Shown: piece after piece, positions 8,057 through 16,830 of the stretch
How the letters are laid out: each line of letters begins with the position of its first letter
How positions within the stretch are numbered: the stretch's first letter is position 1
Source: JAFDEI01 sp964196055
GTDB taxonomy: Bacteria; Myxococcota_A; UBA9160; SMWR01
NCBI GenBank assembly: GCA_964196055.1
Contig: CAXMSF010000092.1
Location: 1-42,295, forward strand
DNA: 42,295 nucleotides
Reading direction: 5' to 3'
Program-made: the position numbers and the translations under genes
The notes under the pieces: generated by a model
Seen by the model: the letters and a program-made list of their open reading frames with translations, nothing else
Database searches by the model: none
Told to the model about the DNA's origin: nothing

Positions 8057-9174
8057 TGCCCCGCGTGACGGCGAAGACCGCTTCGGCGAAGCGCGCCCGC
8101 CGCGGAAAGCTGCACGCCGTGGTCCTGGCCGGTGGAGCGGGTGAGCGCTTCTGGCCCGCTTCTCGCCGGGCCCGCCCGAAGCCCTTTCTCGAAGTGCTGA
8201 AGGGCGAGAGCCTGCTCGAGGCGACGTTGTCGCGTGCGCGCCGTCTGGCTGCGAAGAACTGTGTCTGGACGGTCTGCGGTGCCGAGCACGGTCGCGCGAT
8301 GCGCGCCGAATCAGGCTTGCCGTCGAACCGCGTCCTGGTCGAGCCGATGCGGCGAAACACCGCGATGGCGGTTGCCTTCGTCGCGCAGCGAATCGTCGCG
8401 GAGGATCCCGAAGCCGTCCTCGCGATCCTGCCCGCGGACCACCTCATTCCGGACTCGATCGCGTTCGCGCGCGCGATACGCCAGGCGGCTGCGGCCGCCC
8501 GCGATTTCGAGGTACTCGTGACACTTGGGGTGAAACCGACACGCCCTGACACCGGTTATGGTTACATCCAACCCGGTTCGAAAGCAGGCAACGCTGCCGC
8601 GGGGCTGCGGGAGGTCCGGCGCTTCGTCGAAAAGCCCGATGCCGCCCGCGCGAAGCGATTTCTGCGGCAAGGAGGATACCTCTGGAACGCCGGAATTTTC
8701 GTATGGAAGGCCCGCACGATCCTCGAAGAGTTCGAGACCTGGGCCCCCGACATTCACCGCGCGTTGGCGCCGATTCGCAAGTCCCCGAAGCGAACCCCCC
8801 GGGCGGCACTGGAAAGCGCTTATCGGCGCGCTCCGTCACTCCCGATCGATGTCGCGGTGCTGGAGCCGAGCCGGCGCGTCTGGACGCTTCCGGTCGATTT
8901 CCGTTGGAGCGACGTCGGTACCTGGGAATCGCTCGCAGATGAGCTCGGCGTCGTGCCCGGGCACGGGCGGGTGATTGCGGGCGAGACGGTGATCGATGAT
9001 GTTGGTGGTAACCTGATCTGGGCCGGAAAGCGGCCGGTGGTCCTGCTCGGCGTCGAAGGACTGGCCGTGGTCGACACCGAGGATGCGCTGCTGGTCGTGA
9101 AGCTGGACCATAGTTCGAGAGTTCGTGAGGTCGTCGCCGAGCTGAAGGCGAGAGGCCGAGAAGACGTTACGTAG
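8056..9174 (+). CDS. Mannose-1-phosphate guanylyltransferase
   Basis: Makes GDP-mannose from mannose-1-phosphate and GTP. The nucleotidyl-transferase signature AGGAGERFWPASRRARPKP lies near residue 25, and the GDP-mannose pyrophosphorylase motif RFVEKPDAARA lies near 195. LEPSRRVWTLPVDFRWSDVG is the family's C-terminal catalytic stretch. The protein has 372 residues and lacks the phosphomannose-isomerase cupin domain of bifunctional ManC/AlgA, so it is monofunctional. Its first 20 residues are basic and not part of the fold. The ATG overlaps the Ugd stop, so translation is probably coupled. It supplies Gmd upstream. It is the last enzyme of the polysaccharide run before a regulator. Confidence 0.92.
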   Translation: MPRVTAKTASAKRARRGKLHAVVLAGGAGERFWPASRRARPKPFLEVLKGESLLEATLSRARRLAAKNCVWTVCGAEHGRAMRAESGLPSNRVLVEPMRRNTAMAVAFVAQRIVAEDPEAVLAILPADHLIPDSIAFARAIRQAAAAARDFEVLVTLGVKPTRPDTGYGYIQPGSKAGNAAAGLREVRRFVEKPDAARAKRFLRQGGYLWNAGIFVWKARTILEEFETWAPDIHRALAPIRKSPKRTPRAALESAYRRAPSLPIDVAVLEPSRRVWTLPVDFRWSDVGTWESLADELGVVPGHGRVIAGETVIDDVGGNLIWAGKRPVVLLGVEGLAVVDTEDALLVVKLDHSSRVREVVAELKARGREDVT

Positions 9175-9192
9175 GGGGTGAGAGGAAGGAAT

Positions 9193-9867
9193 ATGAACCC
9201 GCCGCTACGAAGCAATGAGGCGCTCGATTCGCTTCGGACGATTCCGCTGTTCTCGTCCGTCAGCGACGAGGATCTCGAGTCGATCGCATCGCTTCTGATC
9301 GAACGCCGCTTTCCGAAGCACAAGACGATCGTCGAGGAGGGACTCTCCGGCGATTATATGTACGTGATTCGCGAAGGCCGCGTGAAGGTGACGAAGCTCT
9401 CCGGCGACGGCCGTGAGAAGATTCTCGAGATGCTCGAATCCGGCGCGTTCTTCGGCGAGATGTCGCTGCTCGACAGCGCGCCGCGGTCGGCCAGCGTCAA
9501 GGCCCTGACCGATGTGCGCATCTTCGCGCTCGCGCGCAACGACTTCCTGAACGTCCTGCGCCGAAGCTCCGACCTCGCATTGGCGGTGATCCACGAGCTG
9601 ACCCAGCGCCTGCGTCAGCAAGACGAGCAGGCCAGTGCGCTGTCGTTCCAACGCGTGAAGCAGCGAACCCAGGGATTGCTCGTGCGACTTGCCCGTGACG
9701 AGACGGACGACCCCGAGCGCCGCGCCACGCCATCCCTCACGCACCAGCAGATCGCCGACATGATCGGCACCTCGCGCGAGACGGTGACTCGCGCAGTCAA
9801 GGGCCTCAAGCAGGAGGGCTGGCTGCGCCAGGACGGAAAGAACTACCTGGTTCCGATCGAGGAGTAA
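9193..9867 (+). CDS. Crp/Fnr-family transcription regulator
   Basis: A 224-residue regulator with an N-terminal cyclic-nucleotide-binding jelly roll and a C-terminal winged helix. The phosphate-binding cassette reads FFGEMSLLDSAPRSASV (Glu89, Arg98, Ser99). These residues match those that hold cAMP in Crp, so nucleotide binding is plausible. No cysteine cluster for an Fnr iron-sulfur centre is present. The HTH is LTHQQIADMIGTSRETVTRA, close to the Crp/Fnr consensus. The ATG was chosen because AGGAAGGA lies directly upstream; an in-frame GTG 15 bases earlier lacks such a site. It lies 18 bases after the guanylyltransferase and may control the polysaccharide locus. The ligand could be cAMP, cGMP or c-di-GMP; this cannot be decided here. 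Confidence 0.9.
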   Translation: MNPPLRSNEALDSLRTIPLFSSVSDEDLESIASLLIERRFPKHKTIVEEGLSGDYMYVIREGRVKVTKLSGDGREKILEMLESGAFFGEMSLLDSAPRSASVKALTDVRIFALARNDFLNVLRRSSDLALAVIHELTQRLRQQDEQASALSFQRVKQRTQGLLVRLARDETDDPERRATPSLTHQQIADMIGTSRETVTRAVKGLKQEGWLRQDGKNYLVPIEE

Positions 9868-9964
9868 TTTTCTAGCCTCGTGGGAATCGGGCGTGAGCTT
9901 CGATTCGGCCGACCCTCCAGCGGCGGCCTCAGGCGCCCGATCGCTTTCGCCGATGTAGCCATGC

Positions 9965-11164
9965 ATGGGAGTAGCCGACTCGGAGTTCGGAGCGCGCATC
10001 CTGGACTCCATGAGTTCGGGGGTCGTCGCGATCGACGGCGATCACCACGTCGTGATCCTGAACGACGGTGCCCGCCGGATCCTCGGCTGTCCGCGCGGTG
10101 AAGACCTTCCAGCGATCGGGGAGCCCTGCGCCAAGTTGCTGGCCTCCCAGCCCGCGGTCGCCCAGCTGCTCGTGGAAGCCCTCGATGCGCACAGCCCACT
10201 TTCGCGGGCGGAACTCGTGCTCGAATCGTTCGGAGAGCGCGACAAGCGCACGATCGGCTTCACGTTGTCACCGGTTCGTGACGAGCACTCCAGAGTCTGC
10301 GGCGCGGCAATGATCTTTCGCGATCTGACGCCATTCGAGCGCATGGACGAGCAGGACCGGCTGCGCGAGCGACTCACTGCGCTCGGCCAGATGGCGGCCG
10401 ACCTCGCTCACGAGATCCGCAATCCGCTGGCCGGGATCGGGGTCGTGGCGGGGCTGCTCAAGCGTCGGCTGAAGGACCGTCCGGACGAAGAGCGGCTGGT
10501 GGACCAGGTGATCGGAGAGTTGCGATCGCTGGCCGAGACGGTCACTGCGAGCCTCGAGTTCGTGGCGCCGCCGGTGCTCGCGCGTGAACGCGTCGATCCG
10601 GTCGCACTCGTGGAAGAGTCGATCGCGATCGCGCGTTCTCGCGTGTCCTTCGACGGTGCGATCCATCTCGACTTCGAATCCGGTCTTTCGCCGATCGATG
10701 CCGATGCGGAGCAGCTTCGGAGTGTGATCACCAACCTGGTCGTAAACGCATTCGAATCGATGGCGGACGCTGGGAGCGAGCCTCGCCTCGATGTTTCCAT
10801 GTGCTGCCGGGTGAACAACCGGCCCCTCCGCTCGGTTCGTGTCGAATCCGATGGCCGCCTGGTGAACGCGAGTACGACCCCTTCGCAGGAGCTGGAACTC
10901 ACGATTCGCGACACCGGGCCGGGTGTGTCCGAAGATTTGCGCGAGAAGATCTTCTACCCCTTCTTCACCACCAAGCAGCAAGGCTCCGGCATTGGCCTCG
11001 CGGCCGCCCAGAAGATCGTCACGAGTCACGGGGGGATCATCGAACTCGACGACGAATCCGATGGAGGTGCGGTCTTCCGGGTTCGCATTCCGATCTCGGA
11101 CGGTGCGATGAGCCGTCGGCGCGAGTGTCCGACGGCCTCGACGGTCGTGGGAAGCATGCGATGA
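9965..11164 (+). CDS. Soluble PAS-domain histidine kinase (NtrB-like)
   Basis: A 399-residue cytoplasmic kinase with no membrane helix. An N-terminal PAS domain covers about residues 10-125 and ends in a PAC-like MIFRDLTPFERMDEQ linker. The dimerisation helix has the phospho-acceptor His149 in LAHEIRNPLAGI. The ATPase domain shows the N box (ITNLVVNAFESM), G1 box (DTGPGV), F box (FYPFFTTK) and G2 box (GSGIGL). It overlaps the next gene by four bases (ATGA), so it is the obvious partner of that sigma-54 activator. The 97 bases before it hold no terminator or clear promoter. It differs from PrsK, the long kinase of many XrtA loci, which has membrane and GAF parts. The signal sensed by the PAS domain is unknown. 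Confidence 0.9.
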   Translation: MGVADSEFGARILDSMSSGVVAIDGDHHVVILNDGARRILGCPRGEDLPAIGEPCAKLLASQPAVAQLLVEALDAHSPLSRAELVLESFGERDKRTIGFTLSPVRDEHSRVCGAAMIFRDLTPFERMDEQDRLRERLTALGQMAADLAHEIRNPLAGIGVVAGLLKRRLKDRPDEERLVDQVIGELRSLAETVTASLEFVAPPVLARERVDPVALVEESIAIARSRVSFDGAIHLDFESGLSPIDADAEQLRSVITNLVVNAFESMADAGSEPRLDVSMCCRVNNRPLRSVRVESDGRLVNASTTPSQELELTIRDTGPGVSEDLREKIFYPFFTTKQQGSGIGLAAAQKIVTSHGGIIELDDESDGGAVFRVRIPISDGAMSRRRECPTASTVVGSMR

Positions 11165-12606
11165 GTCGGGAGGACGCGCGCATACTCGTGGTCGAGGACA
11201 ACGACACCCTGCGAAGCGGCATCGCGCTGGCTCTGCGCGAAAGCTGGTCCGACGTCGACGAGATCGCAACCGGGACCGCGGCCGTCGAGCAGCTCCAGGA
11301 TCCCGCCGTCGAACCCTATGACGTCGTTCTCAGCGACCTGCGTCTCCCAGGCGCCGACGGCATCGCGGTGCTGGAAGCCGCGCGGAGACGCGACGAGCGC
11401 TGCAGTGTGGTGCTGATGACCGCCTACGGTTCGATCGAGACTGCTGTCGGTGCGATGCGCGGCGGCGCGTACGATTTCGTCCAGAAGCCGCTCGACCTCG
11501 ATCAGATCGAACTCCGGGTCGCGCGCGCGGTCGAGCACCGGCGCCTGCTCGACGAAGTCACCGAACTGCGGGCGAAGGCGAAGGCGCATGAAGCCGGCGA
11601 GAAGGTCGTGGGCGACAGCCCGGCGCTGCGGGCGGCGATCGATCTCGCGCGTCGTGTTGCGCCGACTCGCTCGACAGTGCTCGTCACGGGCGAGACGGGG
11701 ACCGGCAAGGAATTGATCGCCGGCCTGGTCCACAGCGCGTCGTTGCGGTCCGAGGGCCCACTCGTCAAGGTGAATTGCGCAGCCCTGCCCGAAACCCTGC
11801 TCGAATCCGAACTCTTCGGACACGAGCGGGGGGCCTTCACGGGCGCCGACCATCAGCGGGTCGGCCGGTTCGAGGAAGCCAGCGGTGGAACCCTCTTCCT
11901 CGACGAGGTCGGCGACACGTCGCCCGCTACACAGGCCAAGCTCTTGCGCGTGCTCCAAGAGCAGGAGTTTCACCGTCTCGGTGGGACCCAGATCCTCAGA
12001 ACGGACGCGCGTATCGTCACTGCCACGAATCAGGACCTCGAGAAGAGGGTCTCCGACGGTTCGTTCCGGGAGGATCTCTATTTCCGGCTCAATGTCATCC
12101 GAATCCACTTGACGCCGCTTCGCGAACGCCCGGAGGATCTCGTCGCGCTCGCGCACGATTTCCTGCGTCGATTCTCGCTCGACGCCGGTCGTTCGTTTCT
12201 CGGCTTCGACGAGGCGGCGCTGACGCGACTCAGAATGCATCACTGGCCCGGTAACGTGAGGGAGCTCCACAACACCATCGAGCGGGCGGTGTTGATGGCC
12301 GACGGGCCCCGGCTCCGTGCCGAGGATCTGTCGTTGTACGCGGTCGGCGCGGGCGTTCGCTCGCGTGAGTGGCGTCCAAATCTCCCGGCAGAAGGGGTCT
12401 CGATGCGCGAAGTCGAGCGTGAGCTGGTGCTGGAAGCGCTGCGTCGGACCGGCTATGTGCAGAAGAGCGCCGCCGAGCTGCTCGGGATCAGTCGTCGAAA
12501 GCTCAATTATATGATTCAGCGAATGGGGATCACGCATTCGGCCTGGCGCCGAAATCGTGATCCGGACCACACGCCGGACGAATCTCGAACTCCGGATACC
12601 GCTTGA
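11161..12606 (+). CDS. NtrC-family sigma-54-dependent response regulator
   Basis: A 481-residue activator of RpoN promoters. The receiver domain (about 7-125) has the acidic pair Glu12-Asp13, phospho-acceptor Asp59 in LSDLRLPG, Thr87 and Lys109. The AAA+ domain has Walker A GETGTGKE (177-184), the sigma-54-contacting loop GAFTGA (224-229), Walker B GTLFLDEVGD (243-252) and later the sensor region WPGNVRELHNTIERAV. The Fis-type HTH near the end reads SAAELLGISRRKLNYMIQRM, followed by GITHSAWRRN, a form frequent in deltaproteobacterial activators. The frame is open far upstream, but the receiver begins at this ATG, which overlaps the kinase stop. No convincing -24/-12 promoter was seen in the nearby gaps, so its targets probably lie elsewhere. 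Confidence 0.93.
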   Translation: MSREDARILVVEDNDTLRSGIALALRESWSDVDEIATGTAAVEQLQDPAVEPYDVVLSDLRLPGADGIAVLEAARRRDERCSVVLMTAYGSIETAVGAMRGGAYDFVQKPLDLDQIELRVARAVEHRRLLDEVTELRAKAKAHEAGEKVVGDSPALRAAIDLARRVAPTRSTVLVTGETGTGKELIAGLVHSASLRSEGPLVKVNCAALPETLLESELFGHERGAFTGADHQRVGRFEEASGGTLFLDEVGDTSPATQAKLLRVLQEQEFHRLGGTQILRTDARIVTATNQDLEKRVSDGSFREDLYFRLNVIRIHLTPLRERPEDLVALAHDFLRRFSLDAGRSFLGFDEAALTRLRMHHWPGNVRELHNTIERAVLMADGPRLRAEDLSLYAVGAGVRSREWRPNLPAEGVSMREVERELVLEALRRTGYVQKSAAELLGISRRKLNYMIQRMGITHSAWRRNRDPDHTPDESRTPDTA

Positions 12607-12739
12607 TCTGCTGGAAGCCCTTGATTCCCAAGCCGTTAGGGTGAACCCTATGGCGATGCGCGGTGACGAAACCGCGTGAGCGGCTGATCGCCCGGCGGAT
12701 GGGCGCCGGCCACGAGAAATGATCCCGACCGAGGTAGCC
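12607..12739 (+). other. Intergenic region with two small hairpins before the TPR gene
   Basis: The gap between the sigma-54 activator and the TPR gene contains TAGGG-TGAA-CCCTA and, about 16 bases later, GCGGT-GACGAA-ACCGC. Neither is followed by a T run, so they look like leader structures rather than terminators. No -24/-12 element and no good -35/-10 pair was found. It does not match the c-di-GMP-I riboswitch core, which was considered because such elements occur in related genomes. Confidence 0.3.
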
Positions 12740-15202
12740 ATGAGCAGTTCCCTGATTCGAAGTATCGGCCTTGTGTTCCTTGTCCTCGCGACGGTGTCGT
12801 GCCAAAGCGACGAGGAGAAGTTCGCGAAGCATCTCAGCCGGGGTGATGCCTACTTCGAGGAAGAGCAGTTCAGCGAAGCCATCATCGAATACAAGAACGT
12901 CCTCCAGCTCGATCCCAACGCCGGGGAGGTGCATTTCAAGCTCTCCAAGGCCTACATGAAGCAGGGCAAGGTCCGTGAGGGCTTCTGGGAGCTGCGTGAG
13001 ACCGTTCGGCTCGACGATTCGAACGTCGTGGCCAAGATTCAGCTCGCCCAGATGCTGTTCCTTGGGAAGGAACTCGAAGAAGCCCTGGCCCAGGTCGACG
13101 AGGCGATCGCCGCCGATCCCAACCTGCCCGAAGCCCACGCCGTCAGGGCCAATGTCCTGGAGGGCATGAATCGCGGCCCTGAAGCGTTGCTGTCGTACGC
13201 GAAAGCGGTCGAGGTCGCACCCGACGATGAAGGGCCGATCCTGCTCTACGCGAGTGCCCTCGCGAGGGAAGGCGACAACGAGAACGCGGAGAGATGGTTC
13301 GTCAAGCTGATCGAGGTTGCTCCGAGCTTTCGCTCCTATGGCGCCTACGGCCAGTTTCTGGCGCGAACCGCGGACGAATCTCGCATCCCCGAGATCGAGG
13401 GGCTGATGAAGAAGGGCGTGGCCGCCGCCGAGCCCGAGGAGTTGCCGCGTGCTTACGGAGCGCTCGCGGGCTTCTTCTACTCACAGGAGCGCATCGACGA
13501 TGCGATCACGACGCTCGAAGAGGGCATCGAGAAAGCCGACGAGAAGCTCGACCTGATCTACACGCTGGCTCGCTTCCACGCCGCGCAGGGCAATGACGAG
13601 AAGGCCGACGCGCTGATCGAGCGGGCGACCTCGGCGAGCCCCGACGAGGCGCGCCCGTATCTGATCCTGTCCGCCTATCGCGACCGCAAGGGCGACTACG
13701 AGGGCGCCCTGGCGGCTGCCCGAAAGGCGGTCGAGATCGAGCCCGAAAACGAGTCGGCTCGCCTGCGCGAGGCCGAGGTCGTGATCGAGATCGGTGTTCG
13801 GGAGAAGAATCAGGAGAATATCGACGAGGGGCGCGCACTCGTCGATGAACTGCTCGCGCAGAAGCCCGATCATCCGGCCGGCCTGCTCGTGAAGTCGAAG
13901 ATCGACCTCTACGAAAAGAACGCGGACGCCGCGGTCGCGGCGTTGCGAACTGCGATCAACGCGCGCCCGGACTGGGCGCAGGCACATTTCGTTCTCGGTA
14001 CCGCGCTCGCGGTGACCGGCGATCAGACCGGAGCGCGCAGCGAACTCGCACGCGCACTCGAAATCGACGCTTCCCTCCTTCAGGCGCGGCGGGTGCTCGC
14101 ACAGGTCCACGCCGGACTCCGCGAGAACGAGTACGCGGTCGAGGAGGGGCGCCGCTATCTGCGTGAGCGACCGGAAGATCTCCAGATGCGCATTCTCGTG
14201 GCTCAGAGCCTGATCCGCCTCGGAAAGGTGGAGGAGGCGGAGCGCGAGCTCGGCGCGATTCCCGAAGCAGACCGGAGTGCAGAGGTGAACTACGCCTACG
14301 GGCGGATCCGCATGGGCCACCGCGACTTCGACGCGGCGCGCGCGTACCTGCTGGCCGCACTCGAGGAAATTCCCGAAAGCATCGACATCATCAACAGCCT
14401 GTATCTGATCGATCGCCGCGAAGGCAAGGTCGACGAGACGATCGCACGGATCGAAGCCGCGCTGGAGAGCAATCCGGAGAACGCGGCGCTCTATACGCTC
14501 CGCGGCAAGGTTGCGCTTTCGGAGGGGCGCGGTGCGGGTGCCGAGGCGGACTTCAAGAAAGCCATCGATCTCGAGCCCGACGCCCTCGGCGCGTACGAAA
14601 GCCTGGCGCGTTTCTATGCGTCGACGGGCCGCCTCGGGGAGGCCATCGAGACCTACGAGTCGGCGGTCGCCGTTCGCCCGAAGGCCGCTCAGCTATTTCA
14701 TCTGCTCGGCGTCCTCTACGAACTCGCCGGCGACAAGCAGAAGGCGATCGAGAACTACGAACTCGCTATCCGCCACCAACCGAATCTCGGCGAGGCGAAG
14801 AACAACCTCGCCTATCTGTTCGCCGATTCGGGGGAGAACCTCGATCGTGCCCTGGACCTGGCCCAGGAGGCCAAGGCGCTGATGCCCGACAGTGTGAACG
14901 CCGCCGATACGCTCGGCTGGGTGCTGTACAAGCGCGGCGTTCCGGGTGCAGCGATCAGCTACCTGAAGGAAGCCGAGGTCGGATCCGGTCCCGACGATCC
15001 GGGCATCAACGTGATCCGCTACCACCTCGCGCTCGCCTATGAGAAGAATGGCGACACGGAAGAGGCTATCGCCACGATCGACCGAGCCTTGACCTCGCTC
15101 GACAGCCAACTCGACGCTGCACGCAAGGCGGGTGGCACACCGCCGGAGCCCGGTTGGGCTGCGGACGCTCGCGGCATGCGGGATCGCTTGCGCGCCTCTT
15201 GA
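12740..15202 (+). CDS. Long TPR-repeat lipoprotein candidate, PrsT-like
   Basis: A protein of 820 residues. It starts with a short signal sequence (IGLVFLVLATVSC) whose cysteine suggests lipid attachment, although the -3 residue is not typical of a lipobox. The rest is tandem tetratricopeptide repeats with recurring A-x-A-x-x-E-P motifs from residue 30 to the end, for example EAIIEYKNVLQLDPN, GALAAARKAVEIEPEN and KAIENYELAIRHQPN. Such long TPR lipoproteins next to XrtA polysaccharide genes are known as PrsT; that link is by architecture and context. It probably acts as a periplasmic scaffold for polysaccharide synthesis or export. An in-frame ATG 21 bases earlier exists, but the chosen start follows GAGG and gives the shorter, proper signal peptide. 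Confidence 0.82.
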   Translation: MSSSLIRSIGLVFLVLATVSCQSDEEKFAKHLSRGDAYFEEEQFSEAIIEYKNVLQLDPNAGEVHFKLSKAYMKQGKVREGFWELRETVRLDDSNVVAKIQLAQMLFLGKELEEALAQVDEAIAADPNLPEAHAVRANVLEGMNRGPEALLSYAKAVEVAPDDEGPILLYASALAREGDNENAERWFVKLIEVAPSFRSYGAYGQFLARTADESRIPEIEGLMKKGVAAAEPEELPRAYGALAGFFYSQERIDDAITTLEEGIEKADEKLDLIYTLARFHAAQGNDEKADALIERATSASPDEARPYLILSAYRDRKGDYEGALAAARKAVEIEPENESARLREAEVVIEIGVREKNQENIDEGRALVDELLAQKPDHPAGLLVKSKIDLYEKNADAAVAALRTAINARPDWAQAHFVLGTALAVTGDQTGARSELARALEIDASLLQARRVLAQVHAGLRENEYAVEEGRRYLRERPEDLQMRILVAQSLIRLGKVEEAERELGAIPEADRSAEVNYAYGRIRMGHRDFDAARAYLLAALEEIPESIDIINSLYLIDRREGKVDETIARIEAALESNPENAALYTLRGKVALSEGRGAGAEADFKKAIDLEPDALGAYESLARFYASTGRLGEAIETYESAVAVRPKAAQLFHLLGVLYELAGDKQKAIENYELAIRHQPNLGEAKNNLAYLFADSGENLDRALDLAQEAKALMPDSVNAADTLGWVLYKRGVPGAAISYLKEAEVGSGPDDPGINVIRYHLALAYEKNGDTEEAIATIDRALTSLDSQLDAARKAGGTPPEPGWAADARGMRDRLRAS

Positions 15203-15420
15203 TCTTCGCGAGGGGGGAAACCTCCGTAATTCCCGACTGTTAGCGCCGGAACCGAGGTCTAGCAGGCCTTCGATTCGCACCCTCTCCGGCAGCCACCCCT
15301 AGAAATCCCATTGTGCATCAAGGCCTTCGCCCGACCGGACGATACGCCTCTGGTGCCGGTGCGCGCGTGGGGGGCAGCGGGCTCTCAGGAGCCGGTGCTG
15401 AATGCAGGTGGAGGGATGCA
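15203..15420 (+). other. Gap between TPR and LysM genes, weak hairpin only
   Basis: A small hairpin GGGGG-GAAA-CCTCC (15222-15235) follows the TPR stop codon. It has a stable GNRA-type loop but only five base pairs and no T run, so it is at most a weak terminator. The rest shows no gene and no confident promoter. The frame of the next gene is open across part of the gap, but this has no signal peptide and poor start context. Confidence 0.3.
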
Positions 15421-16755
15421 ATGAAGATATTGAAGCTCCTGTGCGGAGTGTTGCTCGGATTGGCGTTCATTTCGGAGGCTCCGGCTTCGGAAACGATGAT
15501 TCCAGTCGAGACCATCGAGGGGGCGGTCGACCTGGAGGGCGACTCCGCGGCAATGGCCGAACTCTCGGGCGTCGAAGCGGCCGGTACGGCGGAGGAACCC
15601 GCTGCGGCCGTAGCCGTTTCGACTCTGGAATCGGATGACGCAGCCATCGAGGCGGCTTCGCTCGACGTCCCGGCGGCTCCCGATCCGGGAGCTTCCGCGC
15701 CCGAGCCGATTTCCGAAGTGCCCGTGCAGGCGCGGTCACTCGGTCAGGTCGGTTACGACTCCGAGGGCCGGTCCGGCCGCATCCACGTGGTCGAGCGAGG
15801 CGACACGCTTTGGGACATTTCGGACGCTTATCTCGGTACGCCGTGGGTTTGGCCTTCCATCTGGACCGACAACCGCAACATCGAGGACCCGCACCTGATC
15901 CACCCGAAAGATCGCATCTGGATCACCGACTCCGAGATGCGGGTGGTGAGCCGTGCCGAAGCCGAAGCGATGCTCAATGCGAGCCCGCCCGCGTTCCCCG
16001 CGGATCAGATCGATACCGTCGAGGTGACGCCCGTCGATTCGCCGATCGAAATCGCGCTGGTACCGGAAGAGCAGGTCACTCGCCGCGTCAGCGTTCGCGA
16101 ATGGGTCAGCTTGGTGTCCACCGAGAAAATCGACGCCGCGGCCAGCATCGTGAAACGGGTTCCGACGCAATTGCTGCTTTCGCAGCTGGACCGGGTCTAC
16201 ATCGGTCTCGGCGATGGCGACGTCGAGGTTGGCGATCAGTTCGAGATCGTGCGGCAGCAAGAGAGAGTCGTCGATCCCGCCACCAAGCGCTTCCTCGGCC
16301 ACCATGTGATTACGAAGGGTTGGCTCGAGGTGGTCGAGGTCCACGCCGAAACTTCGCTTGCGAAGATCGGGCGCTCGACGGGCGACATCTGGGTGGGCGA
16401 CAAGCTGTTGCCGCGGCGGCCGGAGTCGATCGACATCACGATCCAGTCGAGCCCCGAGGATGTCTCGGGCGAGATCGTGTTCTTCCCGCAGCATCGTGTC
16501 GTGATTGGGCCGATGGACTTCGTCTACCTGAATCGCGGATCGCTCGACGGGCTCGAAACGGGCAGCCCGCTCGAAGTCGTGCGCGGCGGAGATGTGGTGC
16601 GCGAAGAGGTCCGCAACACGCTGGTGGAGGTTCCGAAGCGAGTCGTCGCGAAGTTGCTGGTGGTCGACGCGCAACCCGACACCGCGGTGGCACTCGTCGC
16701 GGAGTCGGAAACGGATCTACTGGTGGGCGACAGCTTCCGCGGCTATGCGCCCTGA
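15421..16755 (+). CDS. Secreted LysM-domain protein
   Basis: A 444-residue exported protein. The signal peptide is MKILKLLCGVLLGLAFISEA with likely cleavage near PASE. An Ala/Glu/Pro-rich acidic linker (about 25-110) follows. A LysM peptidoglycan-binding domain spans about 120-169 (IHVVERGDTLWDISDAYLGT, ending HPKDRIWI), with the longer tryptophan-rich loop VWPSIWTDN seen in LysM proteins annotated as LysM/BON-like in deltaproteobacteria. The remaining 270 residues hold three beta-rich repeats containing G-D-x-F/Y phrases (VGDQFEIV, VGDKLLP, VGDSFRG) and no catalytic motif that I recognise. It probably anchors to peptidoglycan as a structural or scaffold protein. GGAGGG lies 7 bases before the ATG. 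A strong terminator follows. Confidence 0.83.
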   Translation: MKILKLLCGVLLGLAFISEAPASETMIPVETIEGAVDLEGDSAAMAELSGVEAAGTAEEPAAAVAVSTLESDDAAIEAASLDVPAAPDPGASAPEPISEVPVQARSLGQVGYDSEGRSGRIHVVERGDTLWDISDAYLGTPWVWPSIWTDNRNIEDPHLIHPKDRIWITDSEMRVVSRAEAEAMLNASPPAFPADQIDTVEVTPVDSPIEIALVPEEQVTRRVSVREWVSLVSTEKIDAAASIVKRVPTQLLLSQLDRVYIGLGDGDVEVGDQFEIVRQQERVVDPATKRFLGHHVITKGWLEVVEVHAETSLAKIGRSTGDIWVGDKLLPRRPESIDITIQSSPEDVSGEIVFFPQHRVVIGPMDFVYLNRGSLDGLETGSPLEVVRGGDVVREEVRNTLVEVPKRVVAKLLVVDAQPDTAVALVAESETDLLVGDSFRGYAP

Positions 16756-16798
16756 TCCGAGAACGCCCCTTGCGCTCGAGTGTGCGTGAAGGCTAATC

Positions 16799-16830
16799 AG
16801 GAGGCTCCCCGGTCCCGGGGAGCCTCCTTT
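16799..16830 (+). terminator. Strong hairpin terminator after the LysM gene
   Basis: The arms AGGAGGCTCCCCGG and CCGGGGAGCCTCCT pair perfectly over 14 bases (12-13 in practice, allowing for the loop) and are followed by a short TTT. It ends the LysM transcription unit. The putative TTG start of the following dprA gene lies in the T run at its 3' edge, so the same stem could also hide that start. Confidence 0.8.

Noticed and set aside
11161..12606. PrsR, the dedicated XrtA response regulator
   Set aside because: The C-terminal helix-turn-helix and tail (KLNYMIQRMGITH) look like generic deltaproteobacterial NtrC-family activators, and the partner kinase lacks the PrsK architecture.
12640..12739. 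Possible c-di-GMP-I (GEMM) riboswitch before the TPR gene
   Set aside because: Two hairpins and a GGTAGCC string are present, but the conserved core (CACAGGGCAAACC, GGACGCAAAGCC) is absent.
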